Shown here: positions 53,729-64,000 of the stretch, one piece after another | Layout of the letters: each line of letters starts with the position of its first letter | How positions within the stretch are numbered: position 1 is the stretch's first letter | Assembly (NCBI GenBank): GCA_015039365.1 | Contig: WION01000003.1 | Coordinates: 744,001-808,000 of the forward strand | Origin: Amanita rubescens | Taxonomy: Eukaryota > Basidiomycota > Agaricomycetes > Agaricales > Amanitaceae | DNA length: 64,000 nucleotides | Direction: 5' to 3' | Notes under the pieces: generated by a model | What the model was told of the DNA's origin: nothing | Seen by the model: the letters and a program-made list of their open reading frames with translations, nothing else | The model's database searches: none | Program-made: the position numbers and the translations under genes

Positions 53729-56700
53729 ATGGACTTGCAGAGTGCGACCACCATTCCTACCACTCTCCGACTTAATTGTCTCATAGAAGACGAAGATAAA
53801 GTCTTCCCAGTTACTGTGGGCAATGTTGAGGTTGCCGATTTGAAGAACGAGATAAAAAAGCAGTGTGCAGTCTCCTTCGAGGGTGTTGATCCTCATGATC
53901 TGGAATTGTGGAAGGTGAGCGCCATCGACGATCCGCTATGTGAAATGACACCACTTTTCTCAGCCCAAGGAATTGAACCTCATCGCCGCCAGGCCAAGCA
54001 ACATTCTCGTCGACTGCATCAAGCACCTGGACTTTTCAAAATTTACAGACAAATTAGAGGCCGTGGACAACGTCTTCGATATCTTTCCACCAGAGCCTCT
54101 CAAAGGCTACATCCACATAATTGTAAAGGTCCCACATACCGGTGAGCCCCTTATGCTTGTGAATGCCGCTCGTCTAACCGCCTTCCCACCACCCATCCAC
54201 CCATCTCCACCGCTCCTTCATGCATTCCTGCCGTCCGTTTACCTTCTTCCCGATCCCCCTTAAATATGAATATGTTATCACACTGGCTGCCATTGCCTTG
54301 TATCCTGCCTCTCACCCTCGCATACATGTTCTCCAACGCCATCAGAGCGTCCTTTTAAACGAACTCGTTTCGATAATTCACTGCCACAGACCCCACCTCC
54401 TAAGGTACGAGCAGGAACGATTGAAGCCAATGGTAGGTGGTGTACCTTCAATTGCGGATGACTTTGTGAACAGTTTTCATTAGATTCATCCCCACGCATC
54501 GACCGCCAACAGACGGAAAATAAAATGACCAAGGCACTTGCAGGCTTTGAGAAGTATTTTGAATACTTGGCTACTGGGGAGTTGGACGGGCGTCTTGACT
54601 CAATCCGACCTGAAGACAAACTTATAAAGTTCGGGGTGCTTCTACCCATTAACCCAATTCTTCTCCTTCACGACCTCGGCATGCATCCAGATCAGGAACG
54701 GAATCAAAGATTTGTTTAAGCCCAACGAATATGGAATATGTACTATAACGTTCGTGGTGCTGCGATAATTGTGAAAACAATTCTGATCTTACTCGCCCTT
54801 TCTAGCCATCTGTTTAGCGTCTCTGGCTCGGGTAAAACACGGCTTTCGCTTGACGGTCTTTGCTCTCATTGGGGCCTTTATATTTCGTGCAGGACTGAGA
54901 CAGGTACAGCATCTGGCTCCAACGACTTCAAGGTAGCGACCGAAATGCTGAAATCTATGAGTAGTTGGTGCACCCCGGACTTTTCCAATAACGGTACTGC
55001 TGCTCGCCGCGCCTTTGCAATGTTGTTGTGTGCGCGCCTCTTTATCTTGAAACGACTTGTGAAACAGTTTCCTGCCGAGACAAACGTCAAGGATGCTCGA
55101 CGCCGATGGGTCCTTGCTCAAGTTTTGCCTCCCTCTTTGAAACGGAGTGAAGACCTCTTTGTCACAGTGCTTCGGGCCCTTCGGAATGCTGATACTGATG
55201 TTATGCTTTGTATCGCTGATGACTTACTGAATGACATCATGACCGAGAGGACGGATCTGTTTCCAGAGTGGACACCTTTATTCGTAGTGATCGACGAGGC
55301 ACAGGTGACTGCCAAGGATCTCAAGTTCTTTCCCTCTACGTCGGAGGACGAACTGCGCCCCATTCTTCGTGAAGTGGTTTTGTTCTTTCAATCCTCTCGT
55401 CTCAAGTTCAATAAAATTATTCTTTCGGGAACTGGTCTGTCGATGGGAATGGTGAAAGACGCAATAGGTTCTCTTTCTGCGAAAGCGGCGCCAACACGGG
55501 TCCAGGGAGTGTTCTCTAACGTTGGGTGTTTCACGAGGGAGGATCCTTCTCAAGAGGCTTATATTCGTCGGTACCTCACTCTCTCCGATAATGAGATCTC
55601 AGATAAGCGATTGTTGGAGCGCATGAAGTTCTGGTTTTCTGGCCGGTATGTCTATTATTTGGCGCTACAAGATTTCTTCTCATCGATTATAGTTACCGCC
55701 TGACGGCGAGCCTTATTGAGATTTTTCTTCACTCGGAAAATGTCCCGCGCCACCGTGTCCTCACCTCGTTCGCTGAACGCTTGACAGGATTCAAGATTAC
55801 CGACGCAATCGATCTCGAGGCCGATGAACCACATATTTCTTCCGATTTGGATATAAAGATCAAAAGTTATCGACCGCTTACTGATTTGTGCCGCCTTTTC
55901 GAAGAAAAAGAATTATCAAAAAGTCAGTGTAATCTCTCTTTTACTGATTCGTGTACCGACCGTGTATTTAATAGGAATGCCATTGATAAATGTCCTAACT
56001 GACGCTCTTATGCGATGGACTTTAGGAAGTGAACTAACGTCCATTTCCATTGAAGACAACATGCAAGAAATGATTTCCCTGGGTGTAGGCTTTTTGACTG
56101 AGATGCCATCCACATTGGAACATGACGTGAACCTTCCTGTATACATTTCCGAGCCATTGGTAGTTCTCTCTCTCAGGTCGATTTTTGAAACCCAGAGATG
56201 GACGACGATGAAGGCGCAGATGACTAGGTCATTTCGCAATGCTCCCAACCCTCCAACGCTAGGATACGTGCTTGAAATGGCTCTGCCTCTCGTGCTCATG
56301 GAAACTTTCGGGGGAAAATTCAGTCCCCTTGAAGAGGCCTTCGACTGTGGTGGCAAGTCGTTAGGGTCGAGGAGAGTTACCTTAGTCTCTCTGAAGCGTG
56401 ACGCCAGTGGTGAACTGCAGACCTGCCCAGTATCGTGGAATGAAGGGAGTTCTGATCGCTTGGGCCTCAAGGCTAAAACGCCCGCTCACGTTCTTGAATT
56501 TTTCGACAATCCCGATGGAAAGATATTCCTTTTTCCAGACAACCACATGCGCCCCGACCTGTCGTGGTTCTTTCAAGACGAAGAAACAAAGGAGCTGATT
56601 CTTTGTTTTGATCAATCAAAACTTACCCTAAACTCCAAGACCTGGAAAAAAGCCATCAAGGCGCTCACACCCCAATTCTTCTATACGATGGTGGTAGGTA

Positions 56701-57058
56701 TCATACTTTCTGATCCCTGCTTCTACCCTTCTCTTGATGTTTATAGAGAAAGGGAAAACAGGTTCAATATGCGCCAATGTTATACCCGGGTCTTTTAGAT
56801 GACTTGGAGGCGACTTTGAAGATGGTTCTTGGGGAAGACGAAGATGCATCAGAAGTAGTTCACTCTTATCTCACCAGGCTCCAAAGCAAGACTAAAGCTA
56901 CCAACCGGCAATCCCTTTCAACCTCCCGAACGATGCCCAGGTTTCTTCGCATCATTTCATCTCCCGACGATGATCAGAAACAGCGTTTGGATGGGAAGGA
57001 TGATTTGGTTCTTTTGCGGTGGGATAAAATATCGGTTCAACAGCCGATTCAGTGGTAA
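53729..57058 (+). CDS. Crinkler (CRN) family effector-like protein: CRN domain, P-loop NTPase, PD-(D/E)XK-like nuclease
   Basis: The CRN header domain (ubiquitin-like) opens 'MDLQSATTIPTTLRLNCLIE' and has 'DLKNEIKKQCAVSFEGVDPH' and 'DLELWKVS', the fungal form of the LxLFLAK-type region. A frame break at the T4 run 53955-53958 interrupts it. After introns comes a P-loop ATPase: 'VSGSGKTRLSLDGL' (Walker A, about 54822-54862), an 'LFVVIDEAQVT' Walker B (about 55280-55310) and 'NKIILSGTGLSMGMV'. The C-terminal domain contains 'GYVLEMALPLVL', then 'RPDLSWFFQDEETK', 'ELILCFDQSKL', matching PD...xQxK spacing of restriction-like nucleases, then 'RPFLRI'-type basic tail sequence and a stop at 57056-57058. 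The splice upstream of Walker A does not preserve phase with any consensus donor I found. Crinklers are known as secreted effectors in oomycetes and are present in some fungi; no signal peptide is seen here. Confidence 0.82.
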
Positions 57059-57118
57059 AGACTATAGGGTCAGTTGTACTTTAAATGTGGTTCTCCAAGT
57101 TTGTTCCGTCATTATGAG

Positions 57119-57361
57119 AAATATGTTCTTTCGTTGACATTCTGAAATCAATATTTTTGTGAACCTCAAATAGTTTGATTCAGTTGCTCGCAATTCACAT
57201 CTGAAATGTTCCCTGAACTGAAATCAATCATTTCGGTGATTTTCAGATAGCTCATCAGTTAATCTCAATCTATGTCTTTCAGAAGCTGTTATACAGGAGC
57301 CAATAAACCTCAAAAATATGTTCTTTCGCCAGCATCCCGAAATCAATATTTTCATGGACCC
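57119..57361 (-). repeat. Right inverted-repeat arm of the Crinkler element
   Basis: Inverse of the left arm with about 80 percent visual identity. It contains one full repeat unit (57119-57227) and, after a spacer, a partial unit ending in 'tggaccc' at 57355-57361. The arm stops 20 bp before the stop codon of the DUF4211 gene. Confidence 0.82.
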
Positions 57362-57381
57362 TGTTGTGCTACATACACAAT

Positions 57382-59104
57382 TCAATCACCGTCATCCTTG
57401 CCTGCTATCATCTCCAGATGCCTCGCGCTCTCCATGATGTCTTTAACACGTTGCCATTCCATATCAATGATCTTGCGTTCGTCAAGCCAGTCACAAGATA
57501 CCGTCTGCATCACTGAGGTCTTTTGGAGGGCGTCTCCTCCCTTCATATGCAACGCGGATAAACCCCTTGCTTTGCTTCGCAGCATGCAACTCATCTACCT
57601 CCTGGAGAATGCATTTGAATAGGGTATGCTGAGAGACAGTCACCAATCAGACGACTGAACAGATTTATTGATAACTACCTCCCAGTGCGTTAGTTCATGA
57701 TATACACGCGTCCTCTTCCCGCAGAATCGTCCAAGACTGTATTCGATGACAGTTTCCCTGTCCGACTCGTCTTCACTGTCCGAGTCGCGAGACTTTATCT
57801 GTTACTTATCTATTATTATTGTTATTATTGCAATTTATCAACACATACGATGGATTCGAAGCCATATTTATCGTATGGAATTCCCCCTAGACGTCCAATC
57901 CGAGTTGACCTTCTACCACCAAGATGACATGCGTCACAACCAGGGACGGCATAGTCAAGCTCTGTCAAGCTAAATTCCGGATATCTTTCAAGTGATTTCT
58001 TGAACTCAAGCCGCCAGATGGAAGATGCAACAAGGGAATCCCTGAGGCCCAATATCTTTCGCCGGAGGATATTCAATGGTATCGAAAAGTACTCCTCATC
58101 TAAGATGAAGTCAGTTTGGAAGTTCTACGACCGCTTGCAATGGAAGCGCTAGACCTTTCATCTGTTTAGACATGAATTCACGTCGTTCTAAGGGAGCGCG
58201 AACGGCAATGTGAACAAAGAACTGAAATACTCTTTTGAATTGGTGCGAAAGATCCTGATGTGTTTCCATGCTGAATTGTGCAGGCAAAGGTTGTGGAATG
58301 TTTCCATCATCCTCAACAATGAAATTGGAACTGTCGCTGTCATCGCTTTCGTCACCGAAGAGGCTTCCATAGTCATCGTGCGGCTTTGCGCCCTTGAATG
58401 GCTTTACCTTGTCGCTCTCGCCCGTCTCGCTTTGTCCGTCCGACTCAGAGTTGGATGTAAAATCTCTTTGTTTTCCTTGCTTTTTTCCTAGTAATGAATG
58501 TAGTCTTTGGTACAACAGGATGCTTAAACCTCACTTCTTAGCTTTTCAAGGTTTTTCTGAAATGTAGTTAACTTTCCCCGCTTTCGGAATCGAGTAGGTA
58601 ATATGGCTACGCCCCGCATATAAAATTGAACAAGTCCCTCTGGCTCAATCACTCACAATCTTTGTCCACCTCTTCCTCCATATCTTCTTCTTCATCGGAT
58701 TCTACCTGGTGACGCGCCATCATAGTCTTCCTAGAAGTCGGCGGGCGGGATGCGGGATCGGGTGAGTTTGACCTAACCTGTCGACGCTTACCCTTTCTGA
58801 CAGGTACGGCATCGGACTCATCCACAGCAGATACGTCCTCGCCAGAGTCACTATCAACGACCTTCATAATTCTTCTTCTTCTCTTGACCGCGGTGCGTGT
58901 ACTTCCAGATGTCGGTACTTTGGATGTAAACCTTATAGCACCCACATCGTCGGAATCTGACGAATAATCGGGGGTAGGCCTCTTGCGTTTTGGCTGAGTA
59001 GGGGAAGTAACGCTCAAACGTCGTGGATTCTTCTTCGTCGAAGTCGAAGCTTCTGCGCCGAAATCGAGTAGAGTGGATTGCCTTAGATGCTTCTTGGCGG
59101 GCAT
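57382..59104 (-). CDS. DUF4211-domain protein
   Basis: Conserved nuclear fungal family of unknown activity. The start at 59104 gives 'MPAKKHLRQSTLLDFGAEAS' and a basic, Ser/Asp-rich disordered region ('KRKRPTPDYSSDSDDVG', 'KRRRRIMKVVDSDSGEDV'). The domain follows: 'VKPFKGAKPHDDYGSLF', 'NFIVEDDGNIPQPLPAQFSM', 'ETHQDLSHQFKRVFQFFVHI', 'LPLQ', 'RRKILGLRDSLVASSIWRLE', 'FKKSLERYPEFSLTELDYAV', 'PGCDACHLGGRRSTRIGRL' with a CxxCH cysteine pair, 'RVYHELTHWEHTLFKCILQE' and 'WQRVKDIMESARHLEMIAGK'. The stop is at 57382-57384. One break at 57495-57496 (minus TT) separates 'DADGI' from 'CDWLDERK'. It is divergent from the next gene, with 58 bp between starts. Confidence 0.82.
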
Positions 59105-59162
59105 ACCAACTTCAATGTAGTAAAGAGAGTGATTCAGACGCGTGCGTGACATAACGTGACTC

Positions 59163-62100
59163 ATGGTCTCCCCACCATCACTACGAATTGACACCGCTAA
59201 CACCAGTGCCTCAGATGTAGCGGACGACAGTCACTTTTGGAGGTCCCCATTTCTCTCGAAATCCTATTCTCTTGTCAATACGCCCTTATCACCAGGTGAT
59301 GAGCGTCCTTCAATGGACTCTGGTCGCTCGCTCTCCAAGGGTAACAAGAAAGCGCGTAGTACGGGATCCGGGAAACTATTGTCGCACGTCTTAGTTCAAC
59401 TTCAAACACGACCTATGCCGCCTACTGTATATGATTCGTACACTGATGCGAAGGATACCGCGCGTGGTTCAAGTATAGTTGATACAGTGAAGGATGCTAT
59501 GAAGAGTAAAACCAGCATAGCCGTGAGATCGTCGTCACAAACCTCCACTACAGAGGATGACTCGGATGACGATATAGGACTCGTATATTCGACTGATAAT
59601 ACCTATGAATTAATGTTTCAGTTGCGAGATGTCCTTCTTGTGTCCGATTCTCAAGGGTGGCGAATTTTTGACGATGAGTATGTCCATCCTCAGAAATGCG
59701 ACGGCTAGAATTCACCAAGAGTCGGGTCACAGACCAAATGCAGAAGATTCAAAGACAAATTATCCCTTTCGCAGGATGAGATCTAGTTTCCAAAGCAATC
59801 GATCTAGTTCTCCAAGTTCGCCTGTTCGTGGTTCGCGGGTTCACGCACCCGAACTCTTGATGCAATGCGTATCTGTGCTTGCCTCTGTTATTCAAGAAGA
59901 TTGTCGTTACAAAGCACCAGCACATCGTCCCTTGCGTCCTCCAAATGCTTTGCATGCTTTATGTCTGGATATTGCCCAGTTTCTCATAGCCTTTCACAAA
60001 CATAACTCACAAGTCATATCGCACATTGCGCACGCCATGATACCGTCATTTTCTACGTTTCCTAGAGAGATGCATGGAAAACTGCTGAAATTTTTCGAAG
60101 AGTGCGTCATCTGGGGTCCCTTGCAAGACTTGCGAATACTTCAGATTGGCGGTGATCAAGATGTTTTCAAGGGTTAGTCCACATCAATCACTATATTGCG
60201 TTGCGCCGACATTGCTATTAGATTCTGACGGTGACAAAGCGCCCGTCACGATACAGATTTTTCAAGTTGATGGTGGCTCTGAACATGACGTACTCCGTAA
60301 GCACGACTCGAATCGTGCGATCCTATCAACCAACGCGCCATCGCAATCGAGATCGATTTATCACCTAAGTTCCATAGTTCCCCCTCTACTGGCGGCCATC
60401 CTGGAGAATGTCGATGTTCACCACGATCAACCAGAACTCCATGAACGGGTTCGACGCGTGTTGTCTGCTATCTCACATCTACACTCCGATACATGTAATG
60501 ATCTCTTGCAAGTCGTTGCTTATCATACTTCGCAGGCAAGACTATTGGCATGCTCCGCTTTAATGAATTCTTGGGGCACAGCTACGGGCCACTCGGTCAT
60601 TAGCGAGCCGCTGACTGGCATGGAAATAATTGACGATCTGTCAAGCACACACAACATAACGAGACATCCGTTTTATCACCATTTCGTGCCCTGGCGATTC
60701 CTTCCAATAACTAGGCTAAACTCTAACAGTGCTCTGCGAAGCTTCTGTCACTCTTGTTCCAATCCGATGCTTGATTTTGGTCTTATATGCCCTTTGTGCA
60801 TGTGCAGTGTCCACTTTGACTGCTATGATTATCCTCAAGGCTGCAGCCTAGCTCAGTATAGCGTGACTGCCGATCGTGAAGTCAAGAAGGTAGCCATGTA
60901 TCGCTTTTGTCGCGTCATAACTCAAAGGCAAGGGTCGTCGCCTGTAATTCCACAGGGGCAGACTCACAAATTTTATCCGCTCAACTTGTTCACTCTGTGC
61001 CTTTGCTTCGGATGTCGGAAACCTCTATGGGGTTGCTTCTCGCAAGGAATCGGATGCGCATCATGCTCCATTTTCTTCCATACGGATTGTCTTATGGCAG
61101 CAACCTTGGACATTCCTCTATGTGAGCATCGTGTCATTGATTCTGACCATATAGTCATCGACTGGAAAGAATTACGCCGTACTTTCATTGATTACTATCA
61201 CCATATTCTCCCGACGAATCCAACTGCCCTTGGACGTTGCAATTATGAAGAAGTTGCGATTTATCTGGCAATTTTCTGGATACAGCTGCAGATTTTGGCA
61301 AATGGCATAGCCCTAGGTTCAATAGTTGTAACTCAAAACGGAGAGGATATTCTGCATATCTCTCAATTGGATGGATTCGAACTTCACGACATAATTCGGC
61401 AGAGTCAGGCATTACTAGAGTCGGACAGTCTGGGGATCTCCCAAGCACTGGGTGAATACCAATCCGAAAATCGTCTATCGCGTCGCGAACACAACTTGAT
61501 GTTTGACTGGTCATGTCTGATCTTCATTGCTACGATAATTCGGGGTTCGCATGAACCCGCGCAAACTTCACAATTTGGATCACCGGATTTCTTACACGCG
61601 GAACAATCAGTTCCTCCTCATGGATATACCCCCTCCAATGATTCGTCATACAGCATGATTTCCATCGGCCGGGTTCGATGGATTCTTGACCAGTGAACTC
61701 AACGTCGTAGCCGAGCCTGCGGTTCACCAACTCCTGGAAATCCTATCTAAACTCGGTTTCATCCAGCTACTTGAGAGCGACTCTCTTTGCTTCTTTCGCA
61801 CTTCCTTTCGGCTTTGATTCTTCCGTAGAAGTAGAAATACTTATCTCTGCCGTAGAGGCTTGTCTTTCAGATGAAAATCTTTCCGTCAATGAAGTAGGAT
61901 TTCTATTATTGAATCGAAGACTTTTACCGAATGGGAATGTCTTCCGAATACGCTTTGAAAAGACTGGCGAGATGTGTCATTGCTTGGTTATTGACTGAGG
62001 TACGACTGCTTATCGAAATACGCGAATTACGCTCAATATTCTCAAGGACATTGCCGTAGCTTCAATTCTCCGAGATTTTGTAGCAAAACAGGAAATTCCT

Positions 62101-64000
62101 TCCTGGCGTTCCCCTCAGCAATAAAACAGTTGTTTGGCCCGAGCGACCTATTCTTCGTCCTGCTACCAGTTCTAACACCAATGGCGGTGACTATGTTTCA
62201 TTCCGTCGAGCTCTACAATCACGTTACTCTGCGGTTTGGTTAATGTCTTTACACGATCAAGACCCTGCCCTGTATGCAGAGGTCTTGTATGACGCTTGCG
62301 TGGATTTTGAGAAGGTGCAGAGCTTGGACGTTTTCCGCTGATGGAGTGACGTCGCCCCGAAACAAATATGTAAGTTTTAGCTGTCTTTGAAGCACCTCTT
62401 TTTTTATATCAGAACCATCGGTAGGAATCAAACAGACATCAAAACGTTCTGCGTTGCATTATCAAACTGTTACAAGCATCCGTTGTGTATACCGCTTTTG
62501 ACAAGTTAATTTCTCGCTGGATGGACTCAGCTTCCGGATCAAATTCCAGAGAGGTACATTAGTCCGACGCCTCGGAGTCTAGTCTGATGGATGTTCTCAG
62601 CAGCCCATGACATTTCTGCATCGAGTGTTTGAACTCGAACGCAACAATATGCTTCGATTTAGCACCTCCTCTGATTCGGCCACGGAAGATATAGTGAATC
62701 CCCAGTCTTTATCGATCGACCCCTGGCGTCCTATCCTTGCACTGGCTGGTCAAAGAGGACTAGAGTTGACGCGTTCGCTTGATTGGCTCAATCTCTTAGC
62801 TTCTGGTGGCGTACAAATTCCGACACCCCACTTCCTACGTTTTGTTGCCTTCGTATCTGAAGCGAGGGACCTCAAAAATGGCATTTCCCTAATTAGCGCA
62901 GCATTCAAAAATGCGTGGCTTAGCCCCATAGGACGTCGAGACCTCTTGCTTGTTTTTTCTAAACTACACGTCAATTTATCATCCACCATCGTCGCCGCAA
63001 CACGTAACCCCACAGAATCCAATGATGCGTATGGGACATTCTTTTCATGCGCGTTACTGTGAAGCTCACGTCATCTAGGTTTCGATTTATACGTCAATCT
63101 CTTGCAGCCTGCCTTGTACTATTCGGATGTGACAGAAACAGGCTAATCGAGTTGGGCATGATCATTGACGATGAAACACGCGGGTTGCCACCCAAGTACG
63201 ATGCATCTTCGCATGTATCGCTTCTTTTTACATCCATTTTTCAGGAGAAAAATCAATTCTCAACCTTCGTCCTCTGCAGACCCCATTTCTGTTGACGCAG
63301 GCATGATGGACGCTCTTGAACGATACATTGACATGAATCACAATGAACGTATCCCGCATTATAGCGACATTTTTCAATGCTTTCTTCACCGGATCGCCAT
63401 TCGTGGAAGCATATGAAGTAGATAACTTTATCGTCAGAAACGGGAAAATCCTTGCCAAGAGGTAAAGTACCAGTAGACATTCCGACTCCGACGCGCTAAC
63501 TTTCCGCAAGCTCGTGGCAATTATACAATATCCAGCGGCCAGGATTATATGAGATACGAGCAAGCTTGTTATCGCGCGTGATTGTGGTCGATTCTCAGCC
63601 ACTCTATGACATTTTCCTTAGTTGCCTGCTTCCGACGGTTCCTTGGGAAGAAAGGTAACGTCTGTTGCGCCTATGTCCCATGCCGCAAGTGCCTAACCTT
63701 TCTCTAAACAGGCTGTTTGCTCTTACTAAACTCTCTCGAGTTCTACAAGACCTCACTAACCCAGCATTTGAGGTTGAGGGACGCCATTGGCGGTCAAATA
63801 TGACTGCGGCACTGTATTTCTATTTCAGTGCTTTATGGACAGACGACAAGGTTTGTGTTCGTTCAAATTTCTTTCCTAAAAACTATGATTAACATGGCCA
63901 ACATTATAGGAAGAAATCAGATTAGCGATCAAAACTTATGCCTCGACTTTACTACCAGCCCACCTGCAAGCGATGGAATCATCTTGGGTCGAGCTCCTAT
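59163..64000 (+). CDS. Large conserved protein with two Cys/His (C1-like) zinc clusters; runs off the window
   Basis: The start at 59163 gives 'MVSPPSLRIDTANTSASDVA', then 'SGKLLSHVLVQLQTRPMPPT', 'SRVHAPELLMQCVSVLASVI' with 'QEDCRYKAPAHRPLRPPNAL', 'ISHIAHAMIPSFSTFPREMH' and 'HDQPELHERVRRVLSAISHL' (helical-repeat-like). Two zinc clusters follow near 60740-60850 ('CHSCSNPMLDFGLICPLCMC', 'SVHFDCYDYPQGC') and 60990-61100 ('LCLCFGCRKPLWGCFSQGIG', 'CASCSIFFHTDC'). The downstream part includes 'TALGRCNYEEVAIYLAIFWI' and 'SRREHNLMFDWSCLIFIATI', then 'LSVNEVGFLLLNRRLLPNG'. One-base gains occur at 61690-61691, 61810-61811, 61933-61935 and 62111-62114, each restored by dropping one base. I know no function; C1-like clusters suggest membrane-lipid or protein binding. 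Confidence 0.65.

Larger units (their letters stand above)
53044..57361. mobile_element. Crinkler-bearing unit bounded by long imperfect terminal inverted repeats
   Basis: The left arm is about 53044-53250 and the right arm about 57119-57361, inverted. Both read from the outside 'gggtcca.gaaaatattga', then a region containing 'tggctcctg' and 'agattgagattaac', then 'gattgatttcag', 'ggaacatttcagatgtga' and 'aaatattgatttcagaatg'. The arms differ by substitutions and an insert of about 30 nt in the right arm. Within lie 480 bp of spacer (53251-53728; nothing coding seen) and one gene, the Crinkler. No transposase was found; the size, arm structure and single cargo suggest a non-autonomous element, or a cargo captured between two copies of a short inverted-repeat element. 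No target-site duplication is evident at these borders, and the left side has an extra repeat copy outside. Confidence 0.7.

Noticed and set aside
1..64000. tRNA, rRNA, CRISPR arrays, bacterial operons or riboswitches
   Set aside because: None seen; intron density and gene content are those of a fungal nuclear genome.

Overview
The window is nuclear DNA of a basidiomycete fungus, most likely an Agaricomycete. The evidence is very high gene density on both strands, many GT-AG introns of about 45-55 nt per gene, and a gene set typical of that class: cell-wall alpha-1,3-glucan synthase, a DUF6534 membrane protein, a DUF4211 protein and an L-type amino acid permease. I could not settle the order or species. 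About 31 genes are supported. I saw no tRNA, rRNA or CRISPR.

Layout. 0-15 kb is housekeeping: the 3' end of a COQ11-like gene, mitochondrial adenylate kinase, an N-terminal protein methyltransferase, the fork-protection factor CSM3/TIPIN, the DNA-damage WD40 protein CMR1, two overlapping conserved genes, a SAP-domain protein, COA8, NUP133 and histone H2B. 15.3-21 kb is different: an orphan exon, a GC-rich trypsin-like serine protease with at least eight frame breaks, a broken WD40 fragment, a DUF6534 membrane protein and a long spacer. 21-29 kb has a methyltransferase, sphingoid-base kinase, RPP40 and HTD2 (head to head, start codons overlapping) and a PRCC-like protein. 29-41 kb has the 8-kb alpha-1,3-glucan synthase, divergent from a STE11-type MAPKKK. 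41-53 kb holds TRM1, ATX1, an amino acid permease, an unrecognised gene, exosome subunit MTR3, NSRP1, a divergent kinase, an RRM protein and TAF13. 53-57.4 kb is an inserted unit: a Crinkler-type effector gene (CRN domain, P-loop NTPase, PD-(D/E)XK-like nuclease) bounded by inverted repeats of 200-240 bp. 57.4-64 kb has a DUF4211 gene and the 5' part of a large protein with two Cys/His zinc clusters.

Functional groupings: mitochondrial proteins (COQ11, ADK2, COA8, HTD2, an isoform of TRM1), RNA processing (RPP40, TRM1, MTR3, NSRP1, PRCC), chromosome and transcription (CSM3, CMR1, H2B, TAF13) and cell-wall/signalling (AGS1, STE11). Many genes form divergent pairs separated by less than 100 bp, so promoters are probably shared.

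Caution on reading frames. In well-conserved genes I repeatedly find that one extra base, usually in a run of two to four identical bases, breaks a frame that otherwise continues perfectly. This happens in COQ11, the methyltransferase, the SAP protein, the sphingoid-base kinase, STE11, DUF4211, the CRN and the zinc-cluster gene. Residual insertion errors in the sequence are the simplest explanation. I therefore name these genes as functional families and do not treat each break as proof of a pseudogene.
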